A DNA stretch of 64,000 bases from Nitrobacter vulgaris. GTDB lineage: Bacteria; Pseudomonadota; Alphaproteobacteria; Rhizobiales; Xanthobacteraceae. The notes beneath the pieces were generated by a model. That model did no database searches. It was not told the DNA's origin and saw only the letters and a program-made list of their open reading frames with translations. The translations under genes were made by a program, and so were the position numbers. The stretch's first letter is position 1, and each line of letters begins with the position of its first letter. The stretch is taken from positions 62,001 through 126,000 of the forward strand of contig NZ_MWPQ01000039.1 in NCBI RefSeq assembly GCF_002028545.1, written 5' to 3'. This document shows positions 10,666-21,033 of the stretch, piece after piece.

Positions 10666-11523
10666 TCAAAGGTTGCGCGCGGTTACGATCCAGATCGATG
10701 CCGGTAGAACCACTGTTTTCTCACTGGCAAACGGAGCAAGAACTTCCCGGACCGAGTTCGCCGCAGCAGCGATGACTTCAACAGGCTGGCCTTCGATCGC
10801 GCGGCTGGCGGGACCGAGCTGAAGCGCGGACTTGACCGCGGCTTCAATTCCGCCGCCGACCGAAATATCCAATGTGAGGTCATAGGCCTCCATTGCGACA
10901 TCGGAAAAACCGGCAGCACCGAGAATACGATGAACACGCGCTTCGGACGCGAACGCGAACGGACCGGGGTCTTCCGGCGCGACCTCGGGGAGCTTCGGAA
11001 CATGGTTGTAGACCGCCTGGAGCGGGACCATGAGCCAGGGATTTAGGCGAGGCTCCCGCCAGCAAATGAATGCTAAGCGGCCACCGGGTCGCAGCGCCTG
11101 ACGCAGATTGGCAAACGACACGACCGGCTCGTCGAAGAACATCACGCCGAACCGGGAGGCCACCAGATCGAAACGCGCTGGCTCAAATGGATATACGGTG
11201 GCGTCGGCGAGCAGAAATTCCACCGACGCGTTCTTCGGCGCAATCTGCTTTGCCCGTTCCAGCATCGGTGCAGAAATATCGATTCCCAGGACGTAGCCGG
11301 AAGCGCCTACCCTCTCCGCGAATGCCCGCGTAGTTGCACCGCAGCCGCAGCCGACATCTATGATGCGTTCGCCGGGCATAGCTTTGGCACGATCCAGCAG
11401 GAAGGTGGAGACCGGCTGCAGCAGTTCATCCTGCATACGCTGACGATCAGCCCAGCGCTGGCCGCCGGGTCCATTCCAATAGGCGATCTGGTCCGCGTTT
11501 CGCGTCAGAGGAACCCCTGCCAT
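10666..11523 (-). CDS. class I SAM-dependent methyltransferase
   Basis: This is a 285-residue UbiE/COQ5-like methyltransferase of unknown substrate. IIDVGCGCGATTRAFAERVG near residue 55 is the SAM-binding motif I, VLGIDISAPMLERAK the acidic motif II, and ASRFGVMFFDEP with LRPGGRLAFICWREP are the later core strands. The start at 11523 (MAGVPLTRNADQIAYW) has GGGAGCGG upstream; an ATG 23 codons earlier would add a segment of unlikely composition. The Cys in GCGCG of motif I is somewhat unusual. The gene is monocistronic. Confidence 0.85.
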   Translation of the reverse strand: MAGVPLTRNADQIAYWNGPGGQRWADRQRMQDELLQPVSTFLLDRAKAMPGERIIDVGCGCGATTRAFAERVGASGYVLGIDISAPMLERAKQIAPKNASVEFLLADATVYPFEPARFDLVASRFGVMFFDEPVVSFANLRQALRPGGRLAFICWREPRLNPWLMVPLQAVYNHVPKLPEVAPEDPGPFAFASEARVHRILGAAGFSDVAMEAYDLTLDISVGGGIEAAVKSALQLGPASRAIEGQPVEVIAAAANSVREVLAPFASEKTVVLPASIWIVTARNL

Positions 11524-11716
11524 CACCGCTCCCGCGCAATTCGAGCGATTGCCCTTCACAAAATCCGTGACGCCGCTTATGGAGGAAACCACTCGATCTA
11601 GCGGCTTGGTAACAAGCCGAGGTCAAAACGTACCACACCCAAGCCGAGGGCGATATCCCGCCGCAGCGGGACAGAGGAGATGCCGCCTGCGGTTCGGACC
11701 AGAATGGAGAGAAGAG

Positions 11717-11935
11717 ATGGCAGATGAGGAAGATAAGACGATCGTCGAGCAAGGCCCTTCCATCGGTGAGTATCGCCGGGAATCGATCCCCGAATACATC
11801 GTCGATTCGAGCGGCGCCCGGTTTGAGTTTGATCGTATCGCTCTCGAAGGAGCCGGCGGGCTCGAGCCATCGCAGCTGGCCCGGAATGAATGCCTTATCG
11901 CCCCCGGTTTGATCTATCGTAAAGTTTCGTCATGA
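11717..11935 (+). CDS. small acidic hypothetical protein
   Basis: This encodes a 72-residue product opening MADEEDKTIVEQGPSIGEYR, with no signal peptide or helix of membrane type. The ATG at 11717 follows an AGAGAAGAG ribosome site; the open frame extends further upstream but without a better start. The sequence looks like a real small protein (acidic N-terminus, central YIVDSSGARFEFDRIAL), but I recognise no domain. Confidence 0.55.
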   Translation: MADEEDKTIVEQGPSIGEYRRESIPEYIVDSSGARFEFDRIALEGAGGLEPSQLARNECLIAPGLIYRKVSS

Positions 11936-12061
11936 TCGACCCGAGTATGCGTCTGCGGCTTCCGTTTGCATCGGGATCAACGGGCAAAGCCGTATGATAA
12001 AGCCTAGGGCTGCGACAGCGGCTTGCATGCTGGGATGCGTCGGGGCTAAACAAGGAGCGGA

Positions 12062-12138
12062 GGGCGGCTAGCTCAGCTGGTTAGAGCATCTCGTTTACAC
12101 CGAGAGGGTCGGGAGTTCGAATCTCTCGCCGCCTACCA
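12062..12138 (+). tRNA. tRNA-Val(UAC)
   Basis: This is a 77-base cloverleaf. The acceptor is GGGCGGC with GCCGCCT (terminal G-U), the D arm GCTCAGCTGGTTAGAGC, the anticodon loop TTTACAC with anticodon TAC, and the T arm GGGAGTTCGAATCTCTC. Discriminator A is followed by encoded CCA. Confidence 0.96.
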
Positions 12139-12278
12139 ATATTTAGCTGTTTTGATTCGGCTCCCCGCCAGCTTCCCCGAATTTTGACGCATGGGAACGC
12201 TTCAATGAAGCGCACCTCCATCTCCCTCCTCTATATCCCTGATTATGGTCTGGCAGGCATAGTCGCATCATAATGCAA

Positions 12279-12304
12279 GAACGGCGCCCTCGCAGGCGCC
12301 GTTC
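12279..12304 (-). terminator. hairpin downstream of lon
   Basis: A 10-base-pair perfect inverted repeat (GAACGGCGCC / GGCGCCGTTC) with a 6-base loop begins 21 bases after the lon stop on the minus strand. The downstream U-tract is weak (TTGCATT), so it may act as an RNA-stabilising hairpin as well as a terminator. Confidence 0.7.
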
Positions 12305-12324
12305 CGTCAATTATATCGTGACGA

Positions 12325-14751
12325 TCAGTGAGCGGTCAGGCCGCCCGCCGCCTCGTCAGCCGCATCGGGAGTGACCGGGAGCTTCGTATCCTCCTCCCAG
12401 ACAATCGGCTTGGGCTGCCGCACCAACGCTTTGGCGATCACCTCGTCCATCCGCGCGACCGGAATGATCTCCAGCCCAGCCTTGATAGACTCGGAGATCT
12501 CAGTGAGATCCTTGGCATTCTCGTCCGGTATGAGCACCGTCTTGATGCCACCTCGCGCGGCTGCCAACAGTTTCTCCTTGAGACCGCCGATCGGCAAAAC
12601 CCTGCCTCGCAGCGTGATCTCGCCCGTCATTGCGATATCGCGCCGGATCGGGATTCCGGTCAGCACCGACACAATCGTCGTCGCCATCGCTACACCGGCC
12701 GAAGGACCATCCTTCGGGGTAGCCCCCTCGGGGACGTGAACGTGGATATCGCGTCGCTCGAACAGCGGCGGCTCGATCCCGAAGGTGATCGCGCGCGAGC
12801 GGACGTAGGAAGCCGCCGCCGAGATCGATTCCTTCATCACGTCGCGCAGGTTGCCGGTAACCGTCATGCGTCCCTTGCCGGGCATCATCACGCTTTCGAT
12901 CGTCAGCAACTCGCCGCCGACGTCGGTCCATGCCAGACCGGTCACGACACCGACCTGATCGTCGGTTTCGATCTCGCCGTAGCGATATTTCGGAACTCCG
13001 AGAAATTCCTCGACGACTTTCTCGGTGACTTTGACCGACTTCCTTTTCGAGAGCATCAGTTCCTTCACCGCCTTGCGGGCGAGTGTGGAAAGCTCACGCT
13101 CCAGGTTTCGCACGCCCGCTTCGCGGGTGTAGCGACGGATGATGAGCAGGAGCGAGTCGTCATCGATTGACCACTCCTTCGAATCCAGGCCGTGCTTGGT
13201 GAGCGCGTTCGGGATGAGATGCTTGCGAGCAATCTCGACCTTCTCGTTCTCCGTGTAGCCGGCGATCCGGATGATCTCCATGCGGTCCATCAAGGGACCG
13301 GGAATATTCAGCGTATTCGCGGTCGTGAGGAACATCACGTTGGACAGATCATAGTCGACTTCCAGATAGTGATCGTTGAACGTCGAGTTCTGCTCGGGAT
13401 CGAGGACCTCAAGCAGGGCAGACGACGGATCGCCGCGGAAATCCGCGCCCATCTTGTCGATCTCGTCCAGCAGGAACAGCGGGTTCGAGGTCTTGGCCTT
13501 GCGCATCGACTGAATAATCTTGCCGGGCATCGAGCCGATATACGTCCGGCGGTGACCGCGGATTTCCGCCTCATCGCGCACGCCGCCGAGCGAGACGCGC
13601 ACGAATTCGCGGCCCGTCGCCCGCGCGATCGACTTCCCGAGCGAGGTCTTGCCGACGCCGGGCGGACCGACAAGGCACAGGATCGGTCCGGTCAGCTTGT
13701 TGGCGCGCGACTGCACCGCGAGATACTCGACGATACGGTCCTTGACCTTCTCAAGCCCGTAATGATCAGCGTCCAGCACTTCCTGGGCGGCGTTGAGATC
13801 CTTCTTCACCTTGGACTTCTTGGCCCACGGAATCGACAGCAACCAATCGAGATAGTTGCGCACCACGGTGGCCTCCGCGGACATCGGAGACATTTGCCGC
13901 AGCTTCTTCAGTTCGTGCTGGGCCTTCTCGCGAGCCTCCTTCGAAAGCTTGGTCTTGGCGATCTTCTCTTCGAGATCGGCGAGCTCGTCCCGGCCCTCGT
14001 CATCGCCGAGTTCCTTCTGGATCGCCTTCATCTGCTCGTTGAGGTAGTACTCGCGCTGGGTCTTCTCCATCTGGCGCTTGACGCGTGAACGGATGCGTTT
14101 CTCGACCTGCAGGACGGAGATCTCGCTCTCCATCAGACCGAGCACCTTTTCCAGACGTGCGGTTACAGACAGCGTCTCAAGAATGCCCTGGCGATCCGCG
14201 ATCTTGGCGGCGAGGTGCGACGCTACGGTGTCACCAAGCTTGGCGAAATCCGTGATCGCCTGCACGACACCCACAACCTCGGGAGAGATCTTCTTGTTCA
14301 GCTTCACATAGCTTTCGAAATCCGACACGACTGAACGCGCCAGCGCCTCGGCTTCGACGCTATTGGTATCGGTATCAGCCAGCGCGACCGCGGTCGCCTC
14401 ATAATAGTCAGAGCGGTCGGAATAGGTCTCAACGCGCGCCCGCTCAAGACCTTCCACCAGCACCTTCACCGTGCCGTCGGGTAGCTTCAGCAGTTGCAGC
14501 ACGCTGGCGAGCGTTCCGATTTTATAGATAGAATCTGGCACAGGATCATCGTCCGACGCGTTCTTCTGCGTCGCTAGCATGATGAGCCCATCGTTCTTCA
14601 TCACCTCTTCCAGCGCCCTGATCGATTTCTCGCGGCCGACGAACAGCGGCACGATCATGTGCGGGAAAACGACGATGTCGCGAAGCGGAAGCACCGGATA
14701 GGCATGGATTTCGCCGTGGACTATAGCTGGCCGGGGTTTCGAGGCGGTCAT
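12325..14751 (-). CDS. lon: ATP-dependent Lon protease
   Basis: Lon is the cytoplasmic AAA+ serine protease that degrades misfolded and regulatory proteins. From the ATG at 14751 ([20 protein letters not shown]) the product is 808 residues, a normal length. An open extension of 100 codons further upstream covers the repeat-bearing intergenic region and is rejected. The N-terminal substrate domain opens with [20 protein letters not shown]. The AAA+ module has Walker [14 protein letters not shown] near residue 358 and Walker [12 protein letters not shown]. The protease domain has the serine motif [12 protein letters not shown] near residue 680 and a lysine in the segment [16 protein letters not shown]. 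It is followed by a hairpin and preceded by clpX, transcribed separately. Confidence 0.97.
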   Translation of the reverse strand: MTASKPRPAIVHGEIHAYPVLPLRDIVVFPHMIVPLFVGREKSIRALEEVMKNDGLIMLATQKNASDDDPVPDSIYKIGTLASVLQLLKLPDGTVKVLVEGLERARVETYSDRSDYYEATAVALADTDTNSVEAEALARSVVSDFESYVKLNKKISPEVVGVVQAITDFAKLGDTVASHLAAKIADRQGILETLSVTARLEKVLGLMESEISVLQVEKRIRSRVKRQMEKTQREYYLNEQMKAIQKELGDDEGRDELADLEEKIAKTKLSKEAREKAQHELKKLRQMSPMSAEATVVRNYLDWLLSIPWAKKSKVKKDLNAAQEVLDADHYGLEKVKDRIVEYLAVQSRANKLTGPILCLVGPPGVGKTSLGKSIARATGREFVRVSLGGVRDEAEIRGHRRTYIGSMPGKIIQSMRKAKTSNPLFLLDEIDKMGADFRGDPSSALLEVLDPEQNSTFNDHYLEVDYDLSNVMFLTTANTLNIPGPLMDRMEIIRIAGYTENEKVEIARKHLIPNALTKHGLDSKEWSIDDDSLLLIIRRYTREAGVRNLERELSTLARKAVKELMLSKRKSVKVTEKVVEEFLGVPKYRYGEIETDDQVGVVTGLAWTDVGGELLTIESVMMPGKGRMTVTGNLRDVMKESISAAASYVRSRAITFGIEPPLFERRDIHVHVPEGATPKDGPSAGVAMATTIVSVLTGIPIRRDIAMTGEITLRGRVLPIGGLKEKLLAAARGGIKTVLIPDENAKDLTEISESIKAGLEIIPVARMDEVIAKALVRQPKPIVWEEDTKLPVTPDAADEAAGGLTAH

Positions 14752-14957
14752 AGCCTTGTTCCTTTTGTTGCGCCCCCTTGTTCGCAGCCGCATGTCAATG
14801 CGCAACCGCCACAAGGTGCCGAGTTTCCTGGAGAAGAATGGGCCTTTGCGAACCGAGGCCTCACCTGCCCGAGGTCGTGAGCAGCTAGCGAACATGCGCC
14901 GCCGCCGACAGCATAAGGTGGCCATCCACCACCAGCGTGTCAAGTGAAGGAAATCAG

Positions 14958-15015
14958 CGGCTTGTAACCGACACGGAGCGTCGGCTTGCAACCTACAGGA
15001 GCCATCGGCTTGTAA
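14958..15015. repeat. three direct repeats with exact 24-base period upstream of lon
   Basis: The decamer CGGCTTGTAA (or CGGCTTGCAA) occurs at 14958-14967, 14982-14991 and 15006-15015, each exactly 24 bases apart, with partly similar spacers. It lies between clpX and lon (the 323-base gap 14752-15074 holds no other feature). It could be a small tandem repeat or a set of protein-binding sites on the lon leader or promoter. Confidence 0.7.
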
Positions 15016-15074
15016 AAGCAAGGCCCTCGCGGCTAACCGCCAGCGAGGCACGAGACAGCCGAGAAACGGTCGAA

Positions 15075-16349
15075 TCAGGCGCTGGCGCTGCTTTCGCTCG
15101 CGCGATCAGAGCGGTCGGCGTAAATGTACAGCGGTCGCGCGGTTCCTTCGACCACTTCGCGCGAGATCACGACCTCCTCGACCCCTTCCAGACCCGGAAG
15201 ATCGAACATGGTTTCGAGCAGGATGCTTTCGAGAATCGAGCGCAACCCGCGCGCGCCGGTCTTGCGCTCGATGGCCTTGCGGGCCACCGCGCCGAGCGCC
15301 TCGTCGGCGAACGTCAGCTCGATATTCTCCATCTCGAACAGCCGCTGATACTGTTTCACCAGCGCATTCTTGGGATCGGTCAAAATCTTTTTCAGCGATG
15401 CTTCGTCGAGATCCTCGAGCGTGGCCACGACGGGCAGACGTCCGACGAATTCCGGGATCAAGCCATACTTCAGCAAATCCTCCGGCTCGACATGCCTGAA
15501 GATTTCGCCAGTGCGGCGGTCTTCCGGCGCAAGCACCTGTGCAGCGAAACCGATTGACGTCGTGCGTCCTCGCGCCGAGATGATCTTCTCTAGGCCGGAG
15601 AACGCGCCCCCGCAGATGAACAGGATATTCGTGGTATCAACCTGCAGGAACTCCTGCTGCGGGTGCTTCCGGCCGCCCTGCGGCGGAACCGAAGCCACTG
15701 TGCCTTCCATGATCTTCAACAACGCCTGCTGCACGCCCTCACCCGACACGTCACGCGTGATCGAGGGGTTGTCGGACTTGCGTGAGATCTTATCGATTTC
15801 GTCGATATAAACGATACCGCGTTGCGCACGCTCGACATTGTAGTCCGCCGACTGCAACAGCTTCAGGATGATGTTCTCGACATCCTCGCCGACGTAGCCG
15901 GCCTCGGTCAGCGTCGTTGCATCCGCCATGGTAAACGGAACGTCGAGGATACGCGCCAGCGTCTGCGCAAGGAGCGTCTTGCCCGATCCGGTCGGTCCGA
16001 TCAGCAGGATGTTCGACTTCGCGAGTTCGACGTCGTTATGCTTGGTCTGATGGTTAAGCCGCTTGTAGTGATTGTGGACCGCAACCGAAAGTACCTTCTT
16101 GGCGTGGCCCTGCCCGATGACGTAGTCGTCCAGAACCTTGCATATCTCCTTCGGAGTCGGAATGCCGTCGCGCGACTTCACCAGCGAGGACTTGTTCTCC
16201 TCGCGAATGATGTCCATGCAGAGCTCGACGCATTCGTCACAGATGAACACGGTCGGGCCCGCGATCAGTTTGCGCACCTCGTGCTGACTCTTGCCGCAAA
16301 ACGAACAATACAGCGTATTCTTGGAGTCGCCCGTACCGACCTTACTCAT
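15075..16349 (-). CDS. clpX: ClpXP protease ATP-binding subunit ClpX
   Basis: ClpX is the AAA+ unfoldase that feeds substrates, including SsrA-tagged proteins, to ClpP. The 424-residue product has the N-terminal four-cysteine zinc domain ([14 protein letters not shown], then CDECVELC). Walker [17 protein letters not shown] is near residue 119, the GYVGEDVE pore loop near residue 152, Walker [11 protein letters not shown] near residue 184, and the substrate-processing RGRTTSIGF segment follows. Normal length. clpP lies upstream on the same strand but is separated by 449 bases, suggesting separate promoters. Confidence 0.97.
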   Translation of the reverse strand: MSKVGTGDSKNTLYCSFCGKSQHEVRKLIAGPTVFICDECVELCMDIIREENKSSLVKSRDGIPTPKEICKVLDDYVIGQGHAKKVLSVAVHNHYKRLNHQTKHNDVELAKSNILLIGPTGSGKTLLAQTLARILDVPFTMADATTLTEAGYVGEDVENIILKLLQSADYNVERAQRGIVYIDEIDKISRKSDNPSITRDVSGEGVQQALLKIMEGTVASVPPQGGRKHPQQEFLQVDTTNILFICGGAFSGLEKIISARGRTTSIGFAAQVLAPEDRRTGEIFRHVEPEDLLKYGLIPEFVGRLPVVATLEDLDEASLKKILTDPKNALVKQYQRLFEMENIELTFADEALGAVARKAIERKTGARGLRSILESILLETMFDLPGLEGVEEVVISREVVEGTARPLYIYADRSDRASESSASA

Positions 16350-16798
16350 TCCTGTCTCCGTCCGACGCTCGATCCCGCCTGTTCGCCTGCTCGCCCGTTC
16401 CGATCCGGCACATCCGGTCTAACGGGTTTACATATGAGCAAAGTCCGTACCAGAAAAGACCCTGCGCTCTCAACCCCGCGCGAATCGCGGGTCCATTCGA
16501 TTCTCCTGCGCATACCGCCAGTTGAAACGCAGCAACCGCACCATGGCTCCCCGACTCTCAAGAATTCGCTAATCGGCAGCCATCCGCAATGCGACAATAG
16601 CCTGATTTGGCCCAGGGAGGCGACTCTTCCCTTGCCAAAAACTGGTCCAGCGTTGCGCCGGTATCATGCCAGTCAGGCGAATACTTCGCGCGGAAGGACA
16701 AGGAACTTTTCAGAAACCATCGCCGTGCAATCGCGATGGTTCAAACTGGATCGGGATCAACCGGCCTTCCGTTCGTCACTGGACGGAGCCTTGATACG
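16350..16798. other. clpX upstream region, no gene seen
   Basis: These 449 bases between clpP and clpX contain only short open frames with poor starts. They must hold the clpX promoter and the clpP 3' region. I looked for a heat-shock (RpoH) promoter on the minus strand but found no spacing that fits well. Confidence 0.5.
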
Positions 16799-17434
16799 TT
16801 ACGAAGCCTTCGGTGCGGCCGGTTCTTCAGCGCGCTTGTCGATCACTTTATCAACGATGCCGAAGTCACGAGCCATGTCAGCTGTGAGGAACTTATCGCG
16901 CTCCAGCGCCTCCTCGATCGCCTGGTAGGTCTGTCCCGTATGCTTGACGTAGATCTCGTTGAGCCGCTTCTTGAGGCTCAGAATTTCCTGCGCGTGCAGC
17001 ATAATGTCCGTCGCCTGCCCCTGGAAACCGCCAGAGGGCTGGTGAACCATGATGCGCGCGTTCGGCAGTGCGTGCCGCATATCCTTTTCACCTGCGGCCA
17101 GCAGCAACGAGCCCATCGACGCAGCTTGTCCGGTGCACAGCGTTGCGACCGGCGGACGAATGAACTGCATCGTGTCGTAGATCGCCAGACCCGAAGTCAC
17201 CACGCCACCCGGCGAATTGATGTACATCGAGATTTCCTTTTTCGGATTCTCCGCCTCCAGGAAAAGGAGCTGCGCAACGGTCAGCATCGCCATGTTGTCT
17301 TCGACCGGGCCGGTCACAAAGATGATGCGCTCCTTCAGCAACCGGGAGAAGATATCGTAGGCCCTCTCGCCGCGATTGGTCTGCTCGACCACCATCGGCA
17401 CGAGGTTCATGTAGGTTTCCACTGGATCGCGCAT
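16799..17434 (-). CDS. clpP: ATP-dependent Clp protease proteolytic subunit
   Basis: This is the tetradecameric serine peptidase chamber that partners ClpX (and ClpA). The 211-residue product shows the catalytic serine in [14 protein letters not shown] near residue 98, the histidine in [18 protein letters not shown] near residue 123, and the aspartate in the final helix region ([12 protein letters not shown]). The start [18 protein letters not shown] is that of alphaproteobacterial ClpP. It lies between tig and clpX on the same strand in the classic tig-clpP-clpX-lon order. Confidence 0.97.
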   Translation of the reverse strand: MRDPVETYMNLVPMVVEQTNRGERAYDIFSRLLKERIIFVTGPVEDNMAMLTVAQLLFLEAENPKKEISMYINSPGGVVTSGLAIYDTMQFIRPPVATLCTGQAASMGSLLLAAGEKDMRHALPNARIMVHQPSGGFQGQATDIMLHAQEILSLKKRLNEIYVKHTGQTYQAIEEALERDKFLTADMARDFGIVDKVIDKRAEEPAAPKAS

Positions 17435-17554
17435 TGATCACCCAAAAGTTTGTGTCAGCGGTTGGCGGCGACGAACATCCGAGAAACCGAGAGTCTTCAG
17501 TTCTTCCGGCGCGGATGAATGTCCCGTGATGCAGGACTCGGCAAGCACGGCCCA

Positions 17555-17583
17555 CAGATATAAGTTCATCGCTTGGGCGACAA
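17555..17583 (-). promoter_or_regulatory. candidate clpP promoter
   Basis: On the minus strand TTGTCG (17583-17578) and TATCTG (17560-17555) are separated by 17 bases, about 120 bases before clpP. The match is reasonable for a housekeeping promoter but unproven. The rest of the tig-clpP gap (17435-17810) shows no gene. Confidence 0.35.
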
Positions 17584-17810
17584 GACTGAACCTAAGCCAC
17601 GCCGGAATCGTAATTTGCTGGCGCCCTCGATTTTGACGTTCGCCACGAAAGGTCGCGCAGTACGAGCTGGTCCTGGACGGCACCCCCGTCTCGAATGTCA
17701 GGCTCACTCCACAAACTGATTCGCAGCCTGACGGGACCGTATCGCGACGCCGGATCCGATCCATACCCATAATATCAAGCGGCGCCGAACAGGCCCCAAC
17801 GCGCGGTCGG

Positions 17811-19172
17811 TCAGATCTCGTTACTGTGCGCCTCGTGTTCCTTAAAGAGGTCCTCGCGCGTCACACTCTTTTCCGTGATCGTGGCGAGTTCAAGAATGTA
17901 ATCCACCACCTTGTTCTCAAAAAGGGGCGCGCGAATCTGAGCCAGCGCTTGCGGGTTTTTCTGATAGTAATCCCAAATTTCCTTCTCACGGCCCGGCGTC
18001 TGGCGGGCGCGACTAATCAACGCACGGTTGATTTCATCATCCGCGACCGAGATTTTGTTCTTTTCGCCGATCTCCGAGAGTACCAGGCTGAGTCGTACCC
18101 GGCGGTCTGCAATCCGGCGGTACTCTGCCCTGGCCTCTTCTTCGGTGGTGTTCTCGTCGGCGAAGGTCTTCTTCTCTTTTTCCATCTCCGCCGTGATCGA
18201 CTGCCAAACCTGTTCGAACTCCTCTTCAACCAGCGTCGGGGGCGCATCGAACTTGTGCGTCTCATCGAGACGATCAAATAGCGCGCGCTTGACGTGTTGC
18301 CTCATCGCTCGGGCAAATTCAGCGCTGAGCTGCTCGCGGACGACTTGCTTCAACTGATCGAGCTCCTGCAGACCGAGCAACTTGGCAAACTCGTCGTCGA
18401 TCTTGATATCCTCCGGCGCCTCGATCAGGCTTACCGTGGTCTCGAACTCTGCATCCTTCCCAGCAAGCTCTGAGTCCGCATAGTTCTGAGGGAACGACGC
18501 CTTGACCGTACGAGTCTCGCCGACTCCGGCCCCGACCAACTGCTCTTCGAACCCCGGAATGAGGGCATTCGATCCCAGCACGACCAGGATATCCTCGCTG
18601 CTCCCGCCCTCGAACGGCTCGCCGTCGATGGTGCCCTTGAACGAAATGGTGACGCGATCGCCATTCTCGGCCTTCGCGCCCTCCGTCCTGTTGGAGTAGG
18701 TGCGATTCTGATCGGCGATCCGTTTGATGGCTTCGTCAACGTCGGCGTCGCTAACATCGACCACCGGCTTCTCGATGGTGAAGGACTTGAAGTCCGCTAG
18801 TTCGATCGGCGGCACGACTTCGATCGCCACGCTATAGCTGAGGTCGGACTTGCCCGCGAGGATATCCTCGATCTCCTTCTCCTCCGAAGGCATCGTTACC
18901 TTGGGATTACCTGCGAGTTTGAAGCCACGGTCGTTGACGATCTGCATATTCGTATCGCGGATCGTGTCTTCGATGGTCTCGACCATCAAGGAGCGGCCAT
19001 AGAGCTTCTTGAGGTGGCTGACCGGCACTTTCCCTGGACGAAAGCCGTTGATCTTCACCTTGTCCTTGAGGTCGACGAGCCGCTCATCCGCCTTGGCCGC
19101 GATTTCGGCGGCCGGAATGCTGACCTGGAACTCGTGTCTCAGTCCCTCGGCGAGGGTTTCGTTCACCTGCAT
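17811..19172 (-). CDS. tig: trigger factor chaperone
   Basis: This is the ribosome-bound chaperone that meets nascent chains at the exit tunnel. The 453-residue product has the ribosome-binding loop [17 protein letters not shown] near residue 43 and the FKBP-type peptidyl-prolyl isomerase domain near residues 155-250 ([31 protein letters not shown]). The C-terminal helical chaperone domain ends in an acidic, polar tail ([11 protein letters not shown]). Length and domain order are normal. It is the first gene of the tig-clpP-clpX-lon series on the minus strand. Confidence 0.96.
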   Translation of the reverse strand: MQVNETLAEGLRHEFQVSIPAAEIAAKADERLVDLKDKVKINGFRPGKVPVSHLKKLYGRSLMVETIEDTIRDTNMQIVNDRGFKLAGNPKVTMPSEEKEIEDILAGKSDLSYSVAIEVVPPIELADFKSFTIEKPVVDVSDADVDEAIKRIADQNRTYSNRTEGAKAENGDRVTISFKGTIDGEPFEGGSSEDILVVLGSNALIPGFEEQLVGAGVGETRTVKASFPQNYADSELAGKDAEFETTVSLIEAPEDIKIDDEFAKLLGLQELDQLKQVVREQLSAEFARAMRQHVKRALFDRLDETHKFDAPPTLVEEEFEQVWQSITAEMEKEKKTFADENTTEEEARAEYRRIADRRVRLSLVLSEIGEKNKISVADDEINRALISRARQTPGREKEIWDYYQKNPQALAQIRAPLFENKVVDYILELATITEKSVTREDLFKEHEAHSNEI

Positions 19173-19322
19173 GACGTCAATCTTCTTCCGCTCGATCCGG
19201 CTGGAATGGCCGAATCATTGTCAATCGGTCGATGCGCGGCAAAACGCCTGCATCGGTGTACGGCCGGCATGTATCCAACCCGGATAGCTGCCTGAAATCA
19301 TCTGCTCAAACGCTTTAGCGCT

Positions 19323-19407
<85 letters not shown>

Positions 19408-19685
19408 CGGTGGAGTGGGTTTGACATTTGCTACCATTTGGCTGGGAGTCGGCAAAGCGAATGTCAAATGATGCCGAAAAATGCGAAGCGGCTTTCGGTA
19501 GACCTCATGCTCCAACGAGTTAAAACCGGAACGAGTTGAAACCAGGCGCATCGAGGGCAACGGATTCATCTCCCGCCGTCATCGAGGCGCTTCGATGCGG
19601 CGGGCTTATAACATGGCGGCATCCGTCTGCAGTAAAAAAATGGCCGTGCTGGACAGGGTCCGAAGAACATGATCGGCATTGGCAA

Positions 19686-21029
19686 ATGATGTTTCGTCCT
19701 GCTCGATTAACCCGGAGGCATCTTCTGGCCGGTTTCGGGGCAGCCGCCGCGGCAGGACCCGCCGCCACGATCCATGCGCAATCGCAACATCCTCAAATAC
19801 ACGCCATTGACGCAATGCCCACCCCCCTTTCACTTGGGCCGGATCATCGCGAAACCACGGTCTGGTCCCTGAAGACCGACGGCTCCTCCGGAAGCCTCCG
19901 TTTCCGCCAAAGCGAGAGCATGTTGGGCCTTGTCGTGAACAACGGCCTGCCGGCGCCGTTTGTTTTGAACTGGCATGGATTAGATGGCGCGGCTGCCATC
20001 GAGCCATTGACCGCTCGGCCCCCTATCTCGCCGGGCGGAACCGATCGCTATTCACTCCCCTTCCGGCAGGCCGGAACTTTTATGTGCGATAGCCGCCTGC
20101 TGGGAGATGGTCTGGCGCAGCCCTCGCCCGCGCAGGCTCTGATCGTCGAGGAACAGTCGCCGGCGGAAGTCGACCGTGACGAGGTCATGCTGATTGAGGA
20201 CTGGCGGCTGGATGCTGAAGGACTTCCTGTCGCGCCGGGAACGACCGAAAAAAAGGTCGGACCGCCTCTCTACCTGGTGAATGGAAAACCATCGCCCGAC
20301 ATTAACCTTCACATCAACGAGCGACTCAGGCTGCGGTTCATAAATGCCTGTCAACGCAATGTAATTGCTATTGAAATCAAAAATATTGGTGTGCGGATCA
20401 TAGCGATCGACAGCCAGCCGGCGGAGCCGTTTCTGGCGCGCAACGGCCGATTGGTACTGGCCCCGGGAACCCGGATCGACGCCGTTATAGACGCCACGCT
20501 GCCGTCGGGAACGACATCAGCCATCGCCCTGCATGACGGCGGCGGCAAACCACATGAGATCGCCCGCCTGCACGTTTCAGCTGACGGGCCGGGCCGGGCC
20601 GCGCCGCTGCCGGCGCCGCCTGCGTTGCCATCCACCAGCCTGCCTGCGAGACTCGATCTCAGGAATGCGCTGCGCGCCGACGTGCCGCTGCCCTCCTCTG
20701 AAGGAACTCCAACTTCATGGAGTCGCCCGGCGCTCTTTAGCACGCGTAGAACCCCCGCCTTCCGTGTCAAACGCGGCCGGACCGCCGTGCTTGCGCTGAC
20801 AAACACGACAACAAAGCCGATGGTCTTTCGCCTGCATGGCCATCACGCCCGCCTGCTGGACCGGCTCGACGACGGATGGAAACCGTTCTGGCTGGATACG
20901 GTGCTGGTCGATACAGGGCAGACCCAACGCATCGCTTTTGTCGCTGACGTCGCCGGAGCATGGCTGATCGAAACGATGGCTGTGGAATGGAGCGCGCCGC
21001 GCCAGGTCAGTTGGTTCGCTGTTGAGTAG
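19686..21029 (+). CDS. Tat-exported multicopper-oxidase-like protein without copper ligands
   Basis: The product from 19686 (447 residues) opens with a twin-arginine signal (RLTRRHLLAGFGAAAAAGP), so it is predicted to be exported folded to the periplasm. The rest has the three-cupredoxin layout of multicopper oxidases: VLNWHGLDG near residue 95, INERLRLRFINACQRN in domain 2, and MVFRLHGHHARLLDRLDDG near residue 380. The paired His motifs that hold the T2/T3 coppers are largely gone: TFMCDSRL stands where the family has a YHSH-type segment, and the C-terminal His-Cys-His block is replaced by AGAWLIETMAVEWSAPR. It may be a structural pseudo-enzyme comparable to FtsP/SufI. It is convergent with the NAD(P)HX repair gene. 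Confidence 0.8.
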   Translation: MMFRPARLTRRHLLAGFGAAAAAGPAATIHAQSQHPQIHAIDAMPTPLSLGPDHRETTVWSLKTDGSSGSLRFRQSESMLGLVVNNGLPAPFVLNWHGLDGAAAIEPLTARPPISPGGTDRYSLPFRQAGTFMCDSRLLGDGLAQPSPAQALIVEEQSPAEVDRDEVMLIEDWRLDAEGLPVAPGTTEKKVGPPLYLVNGKPSPDINLHINERLRLRFINACQRNVIAIEIKNIGVRIIAIDSQPAEPFLARNGRLVLAPGTRIDAVIDATLPSGTTSAIALHDGGGKPHEIARLHVSADGPGRAAPLPAPPALPSTSLPARLDLRNALRADVPLPSSEGTPTSWSRPALFSTRRTPAFRVKRGRTAVLALTNTTTKPMVFRLHGHHARLLDRLDDGWKPFWLDTVLVDTGQTQRIAFVADVAGAWLIETMAVEWSAPRQVSWFAVE

Positions 21030-21033
21030 CTGT

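Noticed and set aside
14752-15051. 100-codon N-terminal extension of lon
   Set aside because: It consists of the 24-base repeats and Arg/Cys-rich sequence unlike Lon. The ATG at 14751 gives the normal protein.
16350-16798. heat-shock (RpoH) promoter for clpX
   Set aside because: CTTGAG and CCATGG occur together on the minus strand but their spacing is too short for the RpoH pattern.
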